Below the pieces are notes generated by a model. That model searched no databases, was not told the DNA's origin, and saw nothing but the letters and a program-made list of their open reading frames with translations. Source: Corinectria fuckeliana (lineage: Eukaryota > Ascomycota > Sordariomycetes > Hypocreales > Nectriaceae). Taken from it: 29,362 bases of DNA. A program made the position numbers and the translations under genes. Positions 1 through 10,610 of this stretch are shown one piece after another; position 1 is the first letter of the stretch; each line of letters opens with the position of its first letter. The stretch lies in NCBI GenBank assembly GCA_019137255.1, contig WPDH01000457.1:1-29362 (forward strand), given 5' to 3'.

Positions 1-675
1 TATATTATCTTATATTATAAACTAGCCTTATAAATCTATAGTAACTATAATTAAGCTTATAGTCTTATAATAGGAATAATATACTATTATACTAAGTGCT
101 TTTTACCCCTCTTATAAGAAGTATAAAATACACTTAGAAAAAGCTATAAAAGGTAAAAAACCAGCCTAATTATAATAGCTACTACTCTTAATTAAATTTT
201 CTAATCTCTTATTAAAATCCTTTAAGCTTATAATACTAACTTATAAACTTAACTTAAACTTATACTTTTACTACTTACTACTTAACCTTATATATTTATA
301 TTACTCTTCTTTTTATTTTTACTAGTAGTAATATTATTACTAGTCTTACTAGTCTTATTATTATTATTACTATTCTTCTTACTAGTTCTCTTAAAGGCTA
401 ATAACTTAACTACTATAAGAATAAAAATACTTTTTAGATAAGTAAAAGCTAAGACTATAATATATTTAAGATGCTTAAGTATCTTAGTAATATAGTTAAT
501 TCTACTAACTAGTATATTAAACTAGTTAGATATTAGGCTTATAATTACTATTATAAGTATAATATATATACACTTAAGAGCCTAACTTTTTACCTAAAAA
601 GCTATATTTTTAAGCCTCTTAGGTAGTTATAACTAGTAGAACTATAATATACCCACCTTTTCTTACTTATTACTA
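1..675. other. RIPed DNA with no recognisable gene
   Basis: The stretch is TA-dominated with stops in every frame. Surviving CpA sites are CAC or CAG, for example in TACACTTAG near 129. A run of tri-nucleotide-like ACT/AGT/ATT steps at about 300-390 gives local low complexity. I recognise no domain on either strand. It could be the 5' flank of the piggyBac element that starts near 980 or part of another relic. Confidence 0.5.
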
Positions 676-812
676 TTAGATCACTTAGATTATATTATAA
701 TCCTAGTAATCTCTAAGAAATAACTAATTATAAAAGGATTATAATAGTCTTATTATAATCTAAGATAATAGATCACTTAGATTACTACTATAATCTAGTG
801 ATTTAATATAAG
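676..812. repeat. Nested imperfect palindrome
   Basis: The word TAGATCACTTAGATTA occurs directly twice, at 677 and 769. The second copy forms a hairpin with the sequence ending near 812 (GATCACTTAGATTA against TAATCTAGTGATTT). Between the copies, CTTAGATTATATTATAATCC (about 684-703) pairs imperfectly with GGATTATAATAGTCTTATTA and following bases (about 736-765). It lies about 170 bp upstream of the transposase relic, so it could be a subterminal repeat of that element. I found no convincing partner beyond the relic's 3' end. Confidence 0.5.
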
Positions 813-979
813 TATATATATATATTTACTTAACACTTTTATAAAGATAGTCTTACTAGCTATTAACTACACTTAGTTATATTAAATCTACTATTTTACT
901 ATTACTAGACTGTAACTTATATTACTTACTATAATATTTTAAACTACTTATTTAAACACTCTTATATCTTAGACTTATC

Positions 980-2860
980 TTATACTCTTAGAATAAACCT
1001 AGCTGTTATATAACTACTATAAGCAGCTAGCTAATAACACCTACTAGCTAATATATAATCTAGTCTAAGATTATAGTTATAACTTTAAGCTAATAGACCT
1101 TTTAAGCTAGGTCTTTAAGATAATAGCCCTGCTCTTAAAGCTGCTATTACTTTTCTAGTAATTTTTACTTATTTTCTTAGTAAAAAGCTAAGTCTACTAT
1201 ACTAACAGCTGGGTTAATTACTAGCTTAAGCAGTATAAAGCTAGCAGCTATAAATTAAAGCTATAGTCTTAGCTGTTAACTTAAAAACTAACCTTTGTTA
1301 TAAAACTCTATATATAGCTTATAATCTTAATATATATAAGAATATATAGAGAGCTGTAGATTAAGAATTATTAGAAGGTTTCTAAATCTAAAAACTAATA
1401 CCTTATTTATCTAGTAGTTAAATAGATGTCTTATAACTGCTTTTAGCTATTATTTTAGTATTTTTATATTTTTAACTTTATAACTATTAATTAGAACCCT
1501 AATATAAGCTTTTACAGCTATATTTTTATTTAAGTTAATATATAGTCTAACTATATATAGTATATATCTACTGTTTTTTATATACTAGGTATATTTATTA
1601 CTATAAATAAGTATATAGTCTGCTTTCTTAGAAGGTTCTTAAAGATAATAACTGTCCTTTTAAAGCTAATTCCTATAGGATTTAAAGTCTAAGTTATAGC
1701 CTAATAAGGCTATTTTCTATAGTGGATTTAGCACTAGCTAAGCTGAAAGTTTAGGCTTATAAGAGTTTAGCTAGCTTAATAGCTATAGTAAGAGATATAA
1801 CTATAGTAAAGCTAGTAGTAAATATAAGAGAGGATAATCTATTTAAACCTAACTTAAGCTGTGGTTATTACCCTAGTAAATCTACTGCTAGATTTTATAT
1901 ATTATATCTTTCTTAATAACTTATTCTCTTTTTATAACCTTTTTTACTAGCTTTAGCAGTATAGCTATAAAGCTACTAGTATAGCCTGTAAAAACTATAA
2001 TATTTATAAGCCTCTTATTAAGCTTAAAGCTATAAATAACACAGCTGTTAGCAGCCTTAAATTTAATATTATTAGAGCTATTCTTACAGCTAATAATAAG
2101 ATTAACTAGATAGCTTAAAAAGATAATACTCTTATATTATTTCTGTTAACTATATTTAAGAGTGATAAAAGACTAGACTGTAAGAGGAAAAGACTAATAA
2201 TAGACTAAATATAAGTATAGCTAATATAGTGTTTTTTTAGTAATAAGCTTATTAAGCTGATTTTAATCTTATTTATTACTGCTATTTATAATAATAAGAT
2301 AAATATTATAGATTATAGTAATTAGATATAAGCGTATTAGGGTCTTAACTACTATATATATAAGAGCGGCTAAAAGGCTTTAGCTTAAGACTTTCTGCTA
2401 AAAATAGCTCTTATTAACAGCTTTATCTTATAGTAAAAAGAGTAGCTATAGTAGAAGCTAGAGGTATTATAAGACAGTTAGTAGTAATATCTTATTAATA
2501 ACCTTATTAAGAAGTATAAAACTAATAGTTATATATAATAAAGGTTTTAAACTAAAGATAAATTTACGCTTATATTATAGTATAAATAGGTTTATAATAA
2601 AAATTCTACACTATATAAAGTATATAAAGAGATATAAGTTAGAGAGAGATAGCTATAGTAGCTACTATTATAATTTAGCAGTAGAAATAAAAGTAAGAGA
2701 ATTTAGTTATAATACAGCTATAAAGAGTGTAATATATCTTTATATAGATCTAGGAATTACTAGGACTTTTATCACTATATAAATTAGGTAGAGTTAAATA
2801 TACCTTTTATTTACTACTCTCTAATTAGACTAAACCCCTGCTTATAACCTAAGTGTAAGC
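980..2860 (+). pseudogene. piggyBac-type transposase relic (RIP-inactivated, frame intact)
   Basis: One reading frame (codons starting at positions 1 modulo 3) carries the fungal piggyBac transposase (DDE_Tnp_1_7 type) from the N-terminal region to the Cys-rich tail without a visible indel. Landmarks in order are TNSWVN at 1201-1218, then YRELxIKxYxKVSKS (1351-1392) and MSYNxFxLLFxYF (1426-1473). LIPIGFKVxVIAxxGYFLxW follows at 1663-1725, then TxAVVITLVNLL (1852-1887), FLNNLFSFYNLF (1909-1944), IYKPLIKLKAINN (2002-2040) and ILTANNKINxIAxKDN (2080-2127). Last come NIIDYSNxIxAYxG (2302-2343) and ALAxDFLLKIALINSFIL (2377-2430). The catalytic Asp triad maps to 1606 (now AAT), 1915 (now AAT) and 2311 (still GAT); in the VDxxDQ motif the last two codons read AAT TAG, as RIP of GAT CAG predicts. 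The tail keeps TGT (2728) and CAC (2773), with TAT/TAC at former Cys positions 2713, 2743 and 2758. Stops are TAA/TAG at expected Gln and Trp codons. The start is uncertain because ATG is lost. No activity is possible. Confidence 0.9.
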
Positions 2861-2880
2861 TTATAACAGTTAAAAAGATA

Positions 2881-3705
2881 GTATAAGTAAGTCTACTTTA
2901 TAAGAAAAGCTAATTATATACTTATAATAATAAATCCTTATAAGGCTTAGCTTAAATTATATGCTAAAACTTATTTAATTTTAAGGTAGGCTTAAGTTAC
3001 TTATACTATTTTTTATCCTCTTAGGTATTATTCTTATTAACTAGTATTAGTATACCTTTTTTAACTTTTAATAGTATTTACTCTCTTATTAGGTTAATTA
3101 GCCTAAATACTATAAGAGTAAGACTTAAACTTAAGTCTAATCTAGCTTAAGACTACTTTAAGAGCTACTTAAGCCCCCTTTAGGTAAGATAGTTTAGTAT
3201 TATAGTTAGTATTAGTATTAATACTATTATATCTTATAGTAAGTATACTATATATTTATATTACTTATTTAAAATACTAAATTATATAAGTCTTTTTATA
3301 TAAGTATTTCCTACTTATTTTTACTTTTTTTATACTATATAATATATATAAGACTATACTAAGTATAGCCTCTTATAGTTATAATATACTATAAGAATCT
3401 TACTAGTAAAAGTAAAATATATTATATCTCTTATATAATAAGACTTTTTATAGTAGCTATACCTAGCTTATTTTTAATAGTATTATATAATATATTTAAA
3501 GTAAAAACACTTAAAGTACTATTTAGGTTAAATCTCCTCTAAATAAGACTTAGTCTAATAAACCTTTATAGTTATAATTATATCTTAGTTATAAAGTTTA
3601 TTTATATCTATTAGTTTAGTTAATAATATAACTAGTAACTAATAAGATTTAGCTATATAAAAGCTTTATAATAGTTTTATAATATATATTTTAATACTAT
3701 TTATA
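2881..3705. repeat. Dispersed repeat, copy A (part comparable with the right edge)
   Basis: This segment aligns base for base with 28532-29362, about 25.65 kb away. Identity is roughly 85-90% by eye and most differences are transitions. The alignment offset is 25651 at the left and 25660 at the right. The nine extra bases in the right-hand copy fall in two places near 3012-3042 (about 6 and 3 bases). The left boundary is sharp at about 2875-2885, immediately after the piggyBac relic; the 170 bp that precede the repeat in copies B and C are missing here. Copy A probably continues beyond 3705, but its partner leaves the window. The element type is not identified. Confidence 0.85.
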
Positions 3706-4500
3706 TATTAGATATCTATTATAAGGTTTTTAAGTAAGCCTCTTATATAGCTAGTTAAGACTCTTTTAGTAACTATTATAAACTATCTTAAAACTTAATA
3801 TATATTTAAACTAAAAATAGTAAGAATCTATATATTATTCTTTAAAAGATTTATAATTAGTCTATAAAAGATAATTATAATATTCCTACTAAAAAGGTAG
3901 TATAAGACTATTATAAGAGAGGGATAGTCTCTTAAGAGAGTATAATTAATAGATATTATAATATCTAATAGTTTATAAGATATAATATTAAGAGCTATAC
4001 TTAGTAACCTAATAATAATCTCTCTAGTAAGATAAGAGAAGACTATCTTAAATAGTAATACTATAAGAGACTAAAATATCCTCTTATTATAAGTAACTTA
4101 AGCTTAAGTTAGGTTTTTAATAGGTTTTTAAAGAGTAGTTAAAACTGCTTTTTTAATAGTAAGTATAATTATTTCTATAAGAGTAAGTAAGATTAGAATC
4201 TTATTACTTATATATTAGGTATAGCTTATAGTAATATTAGCTAAAACTATTACTATTTCCTATACTAAAAAGAAAGCAGCTATTAGAATAATTACTTTAA
4301 GTTTATTTTTAGTCTTAATAATAAGATTTTTAAATTAATTGCAGGTTGTTTTTATACTAGGCTTAGCTTATAGTTAGTATAGGTTTTATAGTAAAGAATT
4401 TTCCTTAAGAGGAGAAGAGAGATAGTTTATAATCTTAATATCCTCTATTTTGCCTAACCTGCTTATTACATATAATATAGTAATAATATAAGAGTGAAAA
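3300..4500 (+). other. Possible degenerate reading frame in the dispersed repeat
   Basis: The frame with codons starting at multiples of three reads as plausible protein over about 1.2 kb. Examples are YKRLKYPLIISNLSLS near 4070-4110, VFNRFLKSS just after it, and KIFKLIAG near 4328. All interruptions are TAA or TAG. I cannot assign a family. RIPed DNA reads this way in many frames, so this is weak evidence. The absence of indels between copies A and C over about 650 bp from 3050 onward fits a formerly coding stretch, but it equally fits substitution-only decay. Confidence 0.22.
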
Positions 4501-4623
4501 AAGAGTAAAAAAGAGTTATAAAAAAAGATACTTAAGTTAAAATTAATTTTAGGTGTATAACTAAGATATAGTAAAAGTAACTATTAAATATTTATAAAAA
4601 GGTTATATTTAATTATATTATAT

Positions 4624-4630
4624 TATATCT

Positions 4631-4661
<31 letters not shown>

Positions 4662-4665
4662 TTTA
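4624..4665. repeat. (TATCT)n microsatellite
   Basis: About seven perfect TATCT units run from 4626 to 4660, with degenerate TATTATA before and ATTTATCT after. It sits where moderately mixed sequence gives way to simple AT-rich DNA. Confidence 0.95.
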
Positions 4666-4689
4666 TCTTAGTAGTTTTTTTCTTATCTT

Positions 4690-4930
4690 TTTTTAACTTA
4701 CCTTATAATAAAACTTTAATAATTAATAATTAAATTAGAAAAAGTTATAAAATTATTAGCTTTTAAATATTAAATACTATATAAAGGTAGTATTTTCTTA
4801 ATAATATTTTTATTATTATAGCTTATATATTAACTCTTAGGGGGAAAGCTACTTATAAAGGTGTTAAAAAGAGAAGAAAGAAAGAAAGATATTATAACCT
4901 AAGAGACTAAATAATAAATAATAATAAAAA
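4690..4930. other. AT-rich spacer with GAAA and AAT simple repeats
   Basis: This stretch holds a short purine run of GAAA-type units at about 4870-4890 and an AAT-rich run at about 4903-4930. A GGGG at 4840-4843 is unusual for the window. No gene is visible. Confidence 0.5.
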
Positions 4931-4935
4931 TCTAT

Positions 4936-4969
4936 ATAGCTGCTAACAGCTGTTAACAGCTGTTAAGTG
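4936..4969. repeat. Short tandem palindrome AACAGCTGTT
   Basis: The self-complementary 10-mer AACAGCTGTT recurs with a period of 10 bases, preceded by a diverged GCTGCT form and followed by AAGTGTTAAG. The surviving CpA are all CAG and the TpG are CTG, matching the RIP-resistant contexts seen elsewhere. It may simply be a microsatellite that RIP could not erode. Confidence 0.8.
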
Positions 4970-5181
4970 TTAAGTTTATACTAGCCTTTAGCTACTAATA
5001 ACTATACTACTAGCTAACCTACTAATAGCTAGCTAACTTACTAACAGCTAGTTCTGCCCACTTAAAATCCTAAGCTCTTAGCTGTAACTATAAAGCAACC
5101 TAGATATACCTAGCTAGTATAATTCTAATACTTAACTGTCTTACTCTTATAGCAGACTAGGTGCTTAATATTTAGTTAACT

Positions 5182-5264
5182 ATTTCTCTCTTTTTTACCT
5201 CTTTTTTTTTTTTCTCTTTTTTTTTCTTTTCTTTTTTTCTCTTTCTCTCTTTTTAATTTTTTCC
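5182..5264. repeat. Polypyrimidine tract
   Basis: About 80 bases are nearly all T with interspersed C, broken only by one A near 5197 and an AA near 5254. The strand asymmetry is strong compared with the symmetric surroundings. C survives because every C is followed by T or C, so no CpA target exists. It could be a purine tract of a dead retroelement on the minus strand, but I see no LTR beside it. Confidence 0.9.
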
Positions 5265-6120
5265 TAGCTCTTTAGAAAATAAGATAACTCTAGTCTTAGT
5301 AAAAAAACTATTTACTTATATATAGTAATAATATAAGAGGCCTAACCTAGGTTTACTATATAAAGAATATAAGTTTTTATCTAATTTTATAGTTTTTCTT
5401 ATATTTATATAAAATAAAAGTACTATTTACCTTTTAGGTTTATAAAGTATAAATAAATAAATAAATTATATATTAACTATAATAGTCTTAATATTATTAT
5501 TTTTTAAAAAGAGTAGTAAAATTAAGCAAAAAGTTAAAAAGCCTTTTTAGTAAAAGTATATTTATAAAAATTAAATTAAATATAATAAAACTTATTTAAG
5601 TATATTATAAGTGTTTAGTATAATAATTTCTAATATTAATTTAATATAGATTTTTTTTAAATTAATTATAAAACTTTAAAGTATTTAAAAATAGATTTTT
5701 ATAAATAATTTATAACTATTTATAGCTTTTTATCTTATTTTTAGCTTAGTAAGATAAAATAAAATCTAAAAATAAAATAAATACTTTAATAAGAGATTTA
5801 AAAAAAAGAAAGTATAAGTACTAGTTTTAATCTAGTTAGATTATAGTATTAAGCTTAAATAAGATATAATTTATATTAATTCCTATTAATAAGACTTATT
5901 ACTATAAATATATATAAAATATATTAAAAATAGCTATTATATTATAGAATATTTAGAGTATTATATTTAATTCTTAACTATTTATTTAACTCTTAGTTAA
6001 GTATATTAAGTTTATATTCTTATATTATTTTTATAATATTTATTTCTTTATCTAATAAATAATACTAAACTATTATATTATTCTTATAATATAAACTATT
6101 TAAATATAATTATTATATAC
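5265..6120. other. AT-only spacer
   Basis: G+C drops below the window average, and CpA and TpG are almost entirely absent even in the CAC/CAG contexts spared elsewhere. Runs of AATAAATAAATAA occur near 5450. No frame, repeat family or RNA is recognisable. It resembles the spacer at 26290-27945 in composition. Confidence 0.6.
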
Positions 6121-6122
6121 TT

Positions 6123-6495
6123 ATTACTAGCTAGCTAGTTAGTAGCTAGTTAGTAGTTAGTTAGTAGTTAGTTAGTAGTTAGTTAGTAGTTAGTAGTTTA
6201 GTTAGTAGTTTTTTTTAACTAGCTTACTTTTTAGTTAGTTAAATTAAGTTTTAATTAGTTAGTAGTTAGTTAGTTAGGAAATTCTTTTAACTAGCTTACT
6301 TTTTAGTTAGTTAAATTATATTATAATTAGTTAGTAGTAAGTTAGTTAGTTAAGATTTTTTCTATTAGTTAGTTAGTTAGTTACTAAATTAACTAGTAGT
6401 TAGTTAGTTAGTAGTTTAAAAATTAACTAGCTTATTTTAACTAGTAGTTAATTAACTAGTAGTAATTTAAACTAGCTTACTAACTAGCTTACTAG
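6123..6495. repeat. TTAG-rich minisatellite 1
   Basis: The array begins CTAGCTAGCTAG and continues with TTAGTTAGTAG-type 11-base units (about 6139-6205). Two units of about 72 bp follow, at 6214-6285 and 6286-6350, each opening TTTAACTAGCTTACTTTTTA. From about 6380 the motif appears on the other strand (CTAA, ACTAGCTTACTAACTAGC), so the array contains self-complementary segments. It ends near 6495, where the next RIPed block begins. Confidence 0.9.
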
Positions 6496-6499
6496 TTAC

Positions 6500-9400
6500 T
6501 AATTTGTAACTCTACTACTATTATAAACTATAAACCTATATATAACTAGTATAAGAATAAAATATACATCTTACTAACCTGTTATTTAAGCTCTATTTAA
6601 GGTTATCTTACTTTACTTTTAGCTATTAGCTTAGATTTAATAAACTTAATAATACTTAATACTTTAAGATGTTTCTAAAAGCATATAAGCTTTATTTTAC
6701 TACTTAATATACTCTTATACTCTTAGAAAGTTACTAATTCTTATTAACTTATCCTTCTAATTTATTATATAATATGTCTTAGTTTCTAATTTACTAGTTG
6801 TGTCTTAAACTTATTAATAGTGCTGCCTACTAAGTGTTATTTCAGTTTATATCTATTATAGTTTGCCTTATCTAAAGTAATATAAAGTTAGATACTTATA
6901 ATAGCTTAACACCTTTTATAGTATATAGTAGATCTCTTATTAACTATTATACTTTATTAGTAGTAACCTTAAAGTAGTTAAGATAGTAAAGCTATTAAAC
7001 CTATAAGTGTTAAAATAATATATTTAGATATATTATAGCTTATATATAAAAGTTAAAAGGCTATTATAAGCTTATATACTTTATTTAATAGATATTTTAT
7101 CTTTTACTACTATCTTTTAGTAGTATACTAATAGAAAGCTATTTTACTAGATAGTTACTTAATATAGCCTTATAATAAGAAAGATTAGTTAATAACTAAT
7201 ATTAGTCTCTTTTATAGATATATATAACATTTTATAGTATAAGTAGCTATCTTTTAATATATTTATTAAGGTACTAATACTATATAGGAAAGTTTTTTAT
7301 ACTTATTTTATCTTTTTATAATATAACTAAGGCTTATTAGCTAAACTAAACTATATTATACTCTTATATATTAACTAGAGTAACACTAAGAAGTGTTTAC
7401 AGCTAGTAGCTTTAAAACAAGATATATACACTAGAGCTATAAGTACTTGTCTAGCTTAGACTAGTAATAAAATATACTATATTTATATTATAGCTTCTCT
7501 TTAAGCTAGTAAAGGCTTATAAGGCATGTTAAATCTGCTAGGAAACTTATCTCTTATATTATTAAAGATAAAACCTTTAAGTGCTACTAGATTTCTTTAG
7601 GTAAGTTCTTATAGTATAAATAGCAGAACTGCTTAAGAGTCTTTTAAGATATTACTCTTATTATAAAAACCTTAATAGTATATAAACTATATATTACTAA
7701 TAGGTGCTATACTATAAAGGCTACTATATGTTTTAATAGCTGCCTTTTATATATAGATAAGATATTTAAGGCTGTAACTATTTCTAGCTAATTCTTATAC
7801 TTCTAAAATAACCTATCTGTAAAGTTATAATAAACTTTTTTTAAGTATATAAAAGGTATAAGTGTTACTTACTTTATAGTAGCTAATTTATACTATAATA
7901 TAGGTTTTTTAACTCTTATATATTAATACTAGATCTAATAAGATATAAAACTAGACAGCTTAGTAGTAGTTAATAAGAGCTACCTTAAGTTAAAAGTAGA
8001 TAGTTAGCTAGTTCTAAGGTAATAAGAGAAATATCACTCTAGCTAGTTCTGTAAGACACTTAGCTATTATAATAGATAGCTTTAGTTATTTTACTAGCTT
8101 TTATAATTATATTTATTACTATTTAACTTATCTCCTAATAGTTACTTTATCTTACTAGAAGTTAATTTACTACTATAATATTAATTAACCTTTTTATCTT
8201 TTAAAGTAGTCTTAGTATTTTTACTCTTATCTTATATAATAAGACTTTAAGTCTTAGTTAGAGTAGTAATTATTATATTATCTAAAGAGAATATAAAGGT
8301 AAATACTAGACTTTTTAATAGTAAGTGCTAATATAAAGAATGTTTATTTAGTTCTTATAGGTTTATATTAGGTTAATATTAGTTTAAGAGTAACTTATCA
8401 CTTAATACTATTAGTATTATCTATTATCTTTAATTAAAAAGCATTTAGGGCTTAATTTAGTAGTAAATAACTTTAAAAAAGACTATACTTTATCTAATTT
8501 TATATACTAGCTTATACTTTAGGCTAAAAGCCTTTAATTAACTATACTAACTAACTAATTATATATATAAAAAAGTAAAAAACCTTAATAATATACTCTT
8601 TATATACCTTAGCTAATATCTGCTTATAGTGTAGAATATAAAGCTACACTTTATATAGTATTTACTTTTATATTATAATAAAAAGGCTTTTAACAATTTC
8701 TTACTATTAGCTCTTTATAAATATATATCTTAATATATACAGGTAATATTTTCTCTGCTATTATAAACTAAATATTATATCTTTCTCTCTTATTATAATC
8801 TCACACTTAGAAGCATATTAGTTTACTATAGAAAGCCTAAAAGAACTTATTAATTAGAAGAATAGCAAATAGTATTTAAAGCACTAGAAATATATTAAGT
8901 TCTTCTAGTATACTACTAGTAGAGACTAGAAATAATATATAAAAGATATTTTCCCTAAGTAATATTATAATAAACTAGCTAATTATATTATAATTTTAAG
9001 TAGTAAAACTCTTAGCTGCTATATAATATAATACTATAAGTACTAAAAATACTATAATATTATATATTCTAGTGTAATAGCTATAGTAATAGTAGTAATA
9101 GTAGTAAATACTAGCACTTAGATCTTATAAAACCTATCTAATTTGCTAACTCTTATATAGAAATACTAAATAGGCTAATCTAAGCCTTATCTTAATTAAT
9201 AAGGCTAGTAATATTTAGTTTTAGGATTTATATAAATATTTATCTTAATTCTTAAAAATATTACTATAAGTTAGCTATATATTACCTTAGCTACTTTAAC
9301 ACTATAAGAAAACTTATATTAAAAACTAGTAAAGCTTAATATAGTATATAGCTTTAAGTATAAGATAAAGTCTACTCTAGTGTTAAAGTGTTACTAGCTT

Positions 9401-9670
9401 ATACTAATAATATAATAAATTAATAAATTATAGACTTAAAGCACTAAGACTGTAAGATACTAAGCTAGGTGTTAGTTAAGATATATTAGAGAATAAGATA
9501 TCTAATAATTTTCTAAGCTTTTAAATACTAGTTACTCTTTATAAAGCTAAACTAACTGCTTTATATTTAATTAGAATAAGTATAAGTATAAGTTTTTAAG
9601 ATATATTAAGATAGTTATAATACTTATAATAGTATTATTAGTTGTTAAATATATAGTAATAGAAGTTATA
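6500..9670. other. RIPed block, probable dead elements, unassigned
   Basis: Density of G+C and of surviving CAC/CAG/CTG/GTG sites is higher than in the spacers, which suggests formerly gene-like or transposon DNA. The part around 7380-8050 is among the less eroded, with several retained CpA and TpG and even CATG at 7525. I read all three plus frames across 7320-8200 in part and found protein-like but unnamed text; I cannot call a family or strand. Confidence 0.4.
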
Positions 9671-9674
9671 AGAG

Positions 9675-9701
9675 TTAAAGTTAGAGTTAGAGTTAGAGTT
9701 A
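9675..9701. repeat. Telomere-like hexamer run TTAAAG (TTAGAG)3
   Basis: TTAAAG at 9675 is followed by three TTAGAG units (9681-9698) and then TTAAGT. Each unit is one G-to-A step from the fungal telomere repeat TTAGGG. The step is at a G preceded by G, which is not a typical RIP context, so a telomeric origin is only a suggestion. Confidence 0.5.
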
Positions 9702-10581
9702 AGTATAGTATATAAGCTGTTATAATAGTAGTTAAAACTTTAGATAAGCTAAAACTAGATAGTATTTATACTAAGTCTTATTTAAGCAGGCTAGAGTGTA
9801 ATCTATTCTTTCTAATTACTTTATTATTATTAACCTTATAGTATCTTCTTCTTATATAAAAGTAAGTCACTTTTACAGCCTGCTTACCTAGCTGTTAAGT
9901 TTTAACTATTACCTAAAAAGTCTCTAATTTAGAATTTATACTAAATAAGCTGTTAAGCTAGTTACTTAGATAATAATACTAGTTTAGTACTAACTATAGA
10001 AATCTGAGAAATAATAAGTGTTTTATTACTTAGGTTAGTACTTACTATAAACCTCTATTAGTTACTAATAATAACTAAGATAAGACTATTCTTATATGTT
10101 AAAATTTGCTTACTTACTTAGATAATAGAGAAATTCTTATTAAGCTGCTAAGCGGATTATCTTTTTTAGTCTTAAAGATAGTTACTAGTTTAAAAATCCT
10201 TTTAGTTCTTATTTTAGTTTAGTACTATTTAACTGCTTACTAATAATTATTTTTAGCATCTTAGTATAATCCTTTTAGTTTTTAGCTTTACTTAATACCT
10301 TTTAAACCCTAGCCTAAAGTAAGTTATATTAGTATAGTTTAGTCTCTAAAAGACTAATATAAGAATATAAGTGTTAACCCTCTTATTAATATTTACTAAA
10401 AGAGCAGATAAAATATATATAATTTATAGATTAGTAATTTAAAGTAAGTAGCCTTTTTATATATTTAACTTATAAGATTATTTCTTACTATATATTATAT
10501 ACTTATTCTGCTTCTAGTACTTTATAATTTACAATTAGTACTTAAGAAGCCTTATAAGTATTAATATTATATGCTATTATC

Positions 10582-10610
10582 CTTAGGATCTATTATAAAG
10601 TGCTAAAATA
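10582..10610 (+). repeat. 29-base word shared with 17929-17957, copy 1
   Basis: CTTAGGATCTATTATAAAGT and the following GCTAAAATA match the second site with one C/T difference. The flanks do not align. Read from its first base, both copies give LRIYYKVLK. Confidence 0.75.

Noticed and set aside
660..2880. Terminal inverted repeat pairing CACTTAGATT (681-690) with AACCTAAGTG (2847-2856)
   Set aside because: Only about ten bases pair, flanks diverge immediately, and CACTTAG/CTAAGTG is a common RIP-resistant word in this window.
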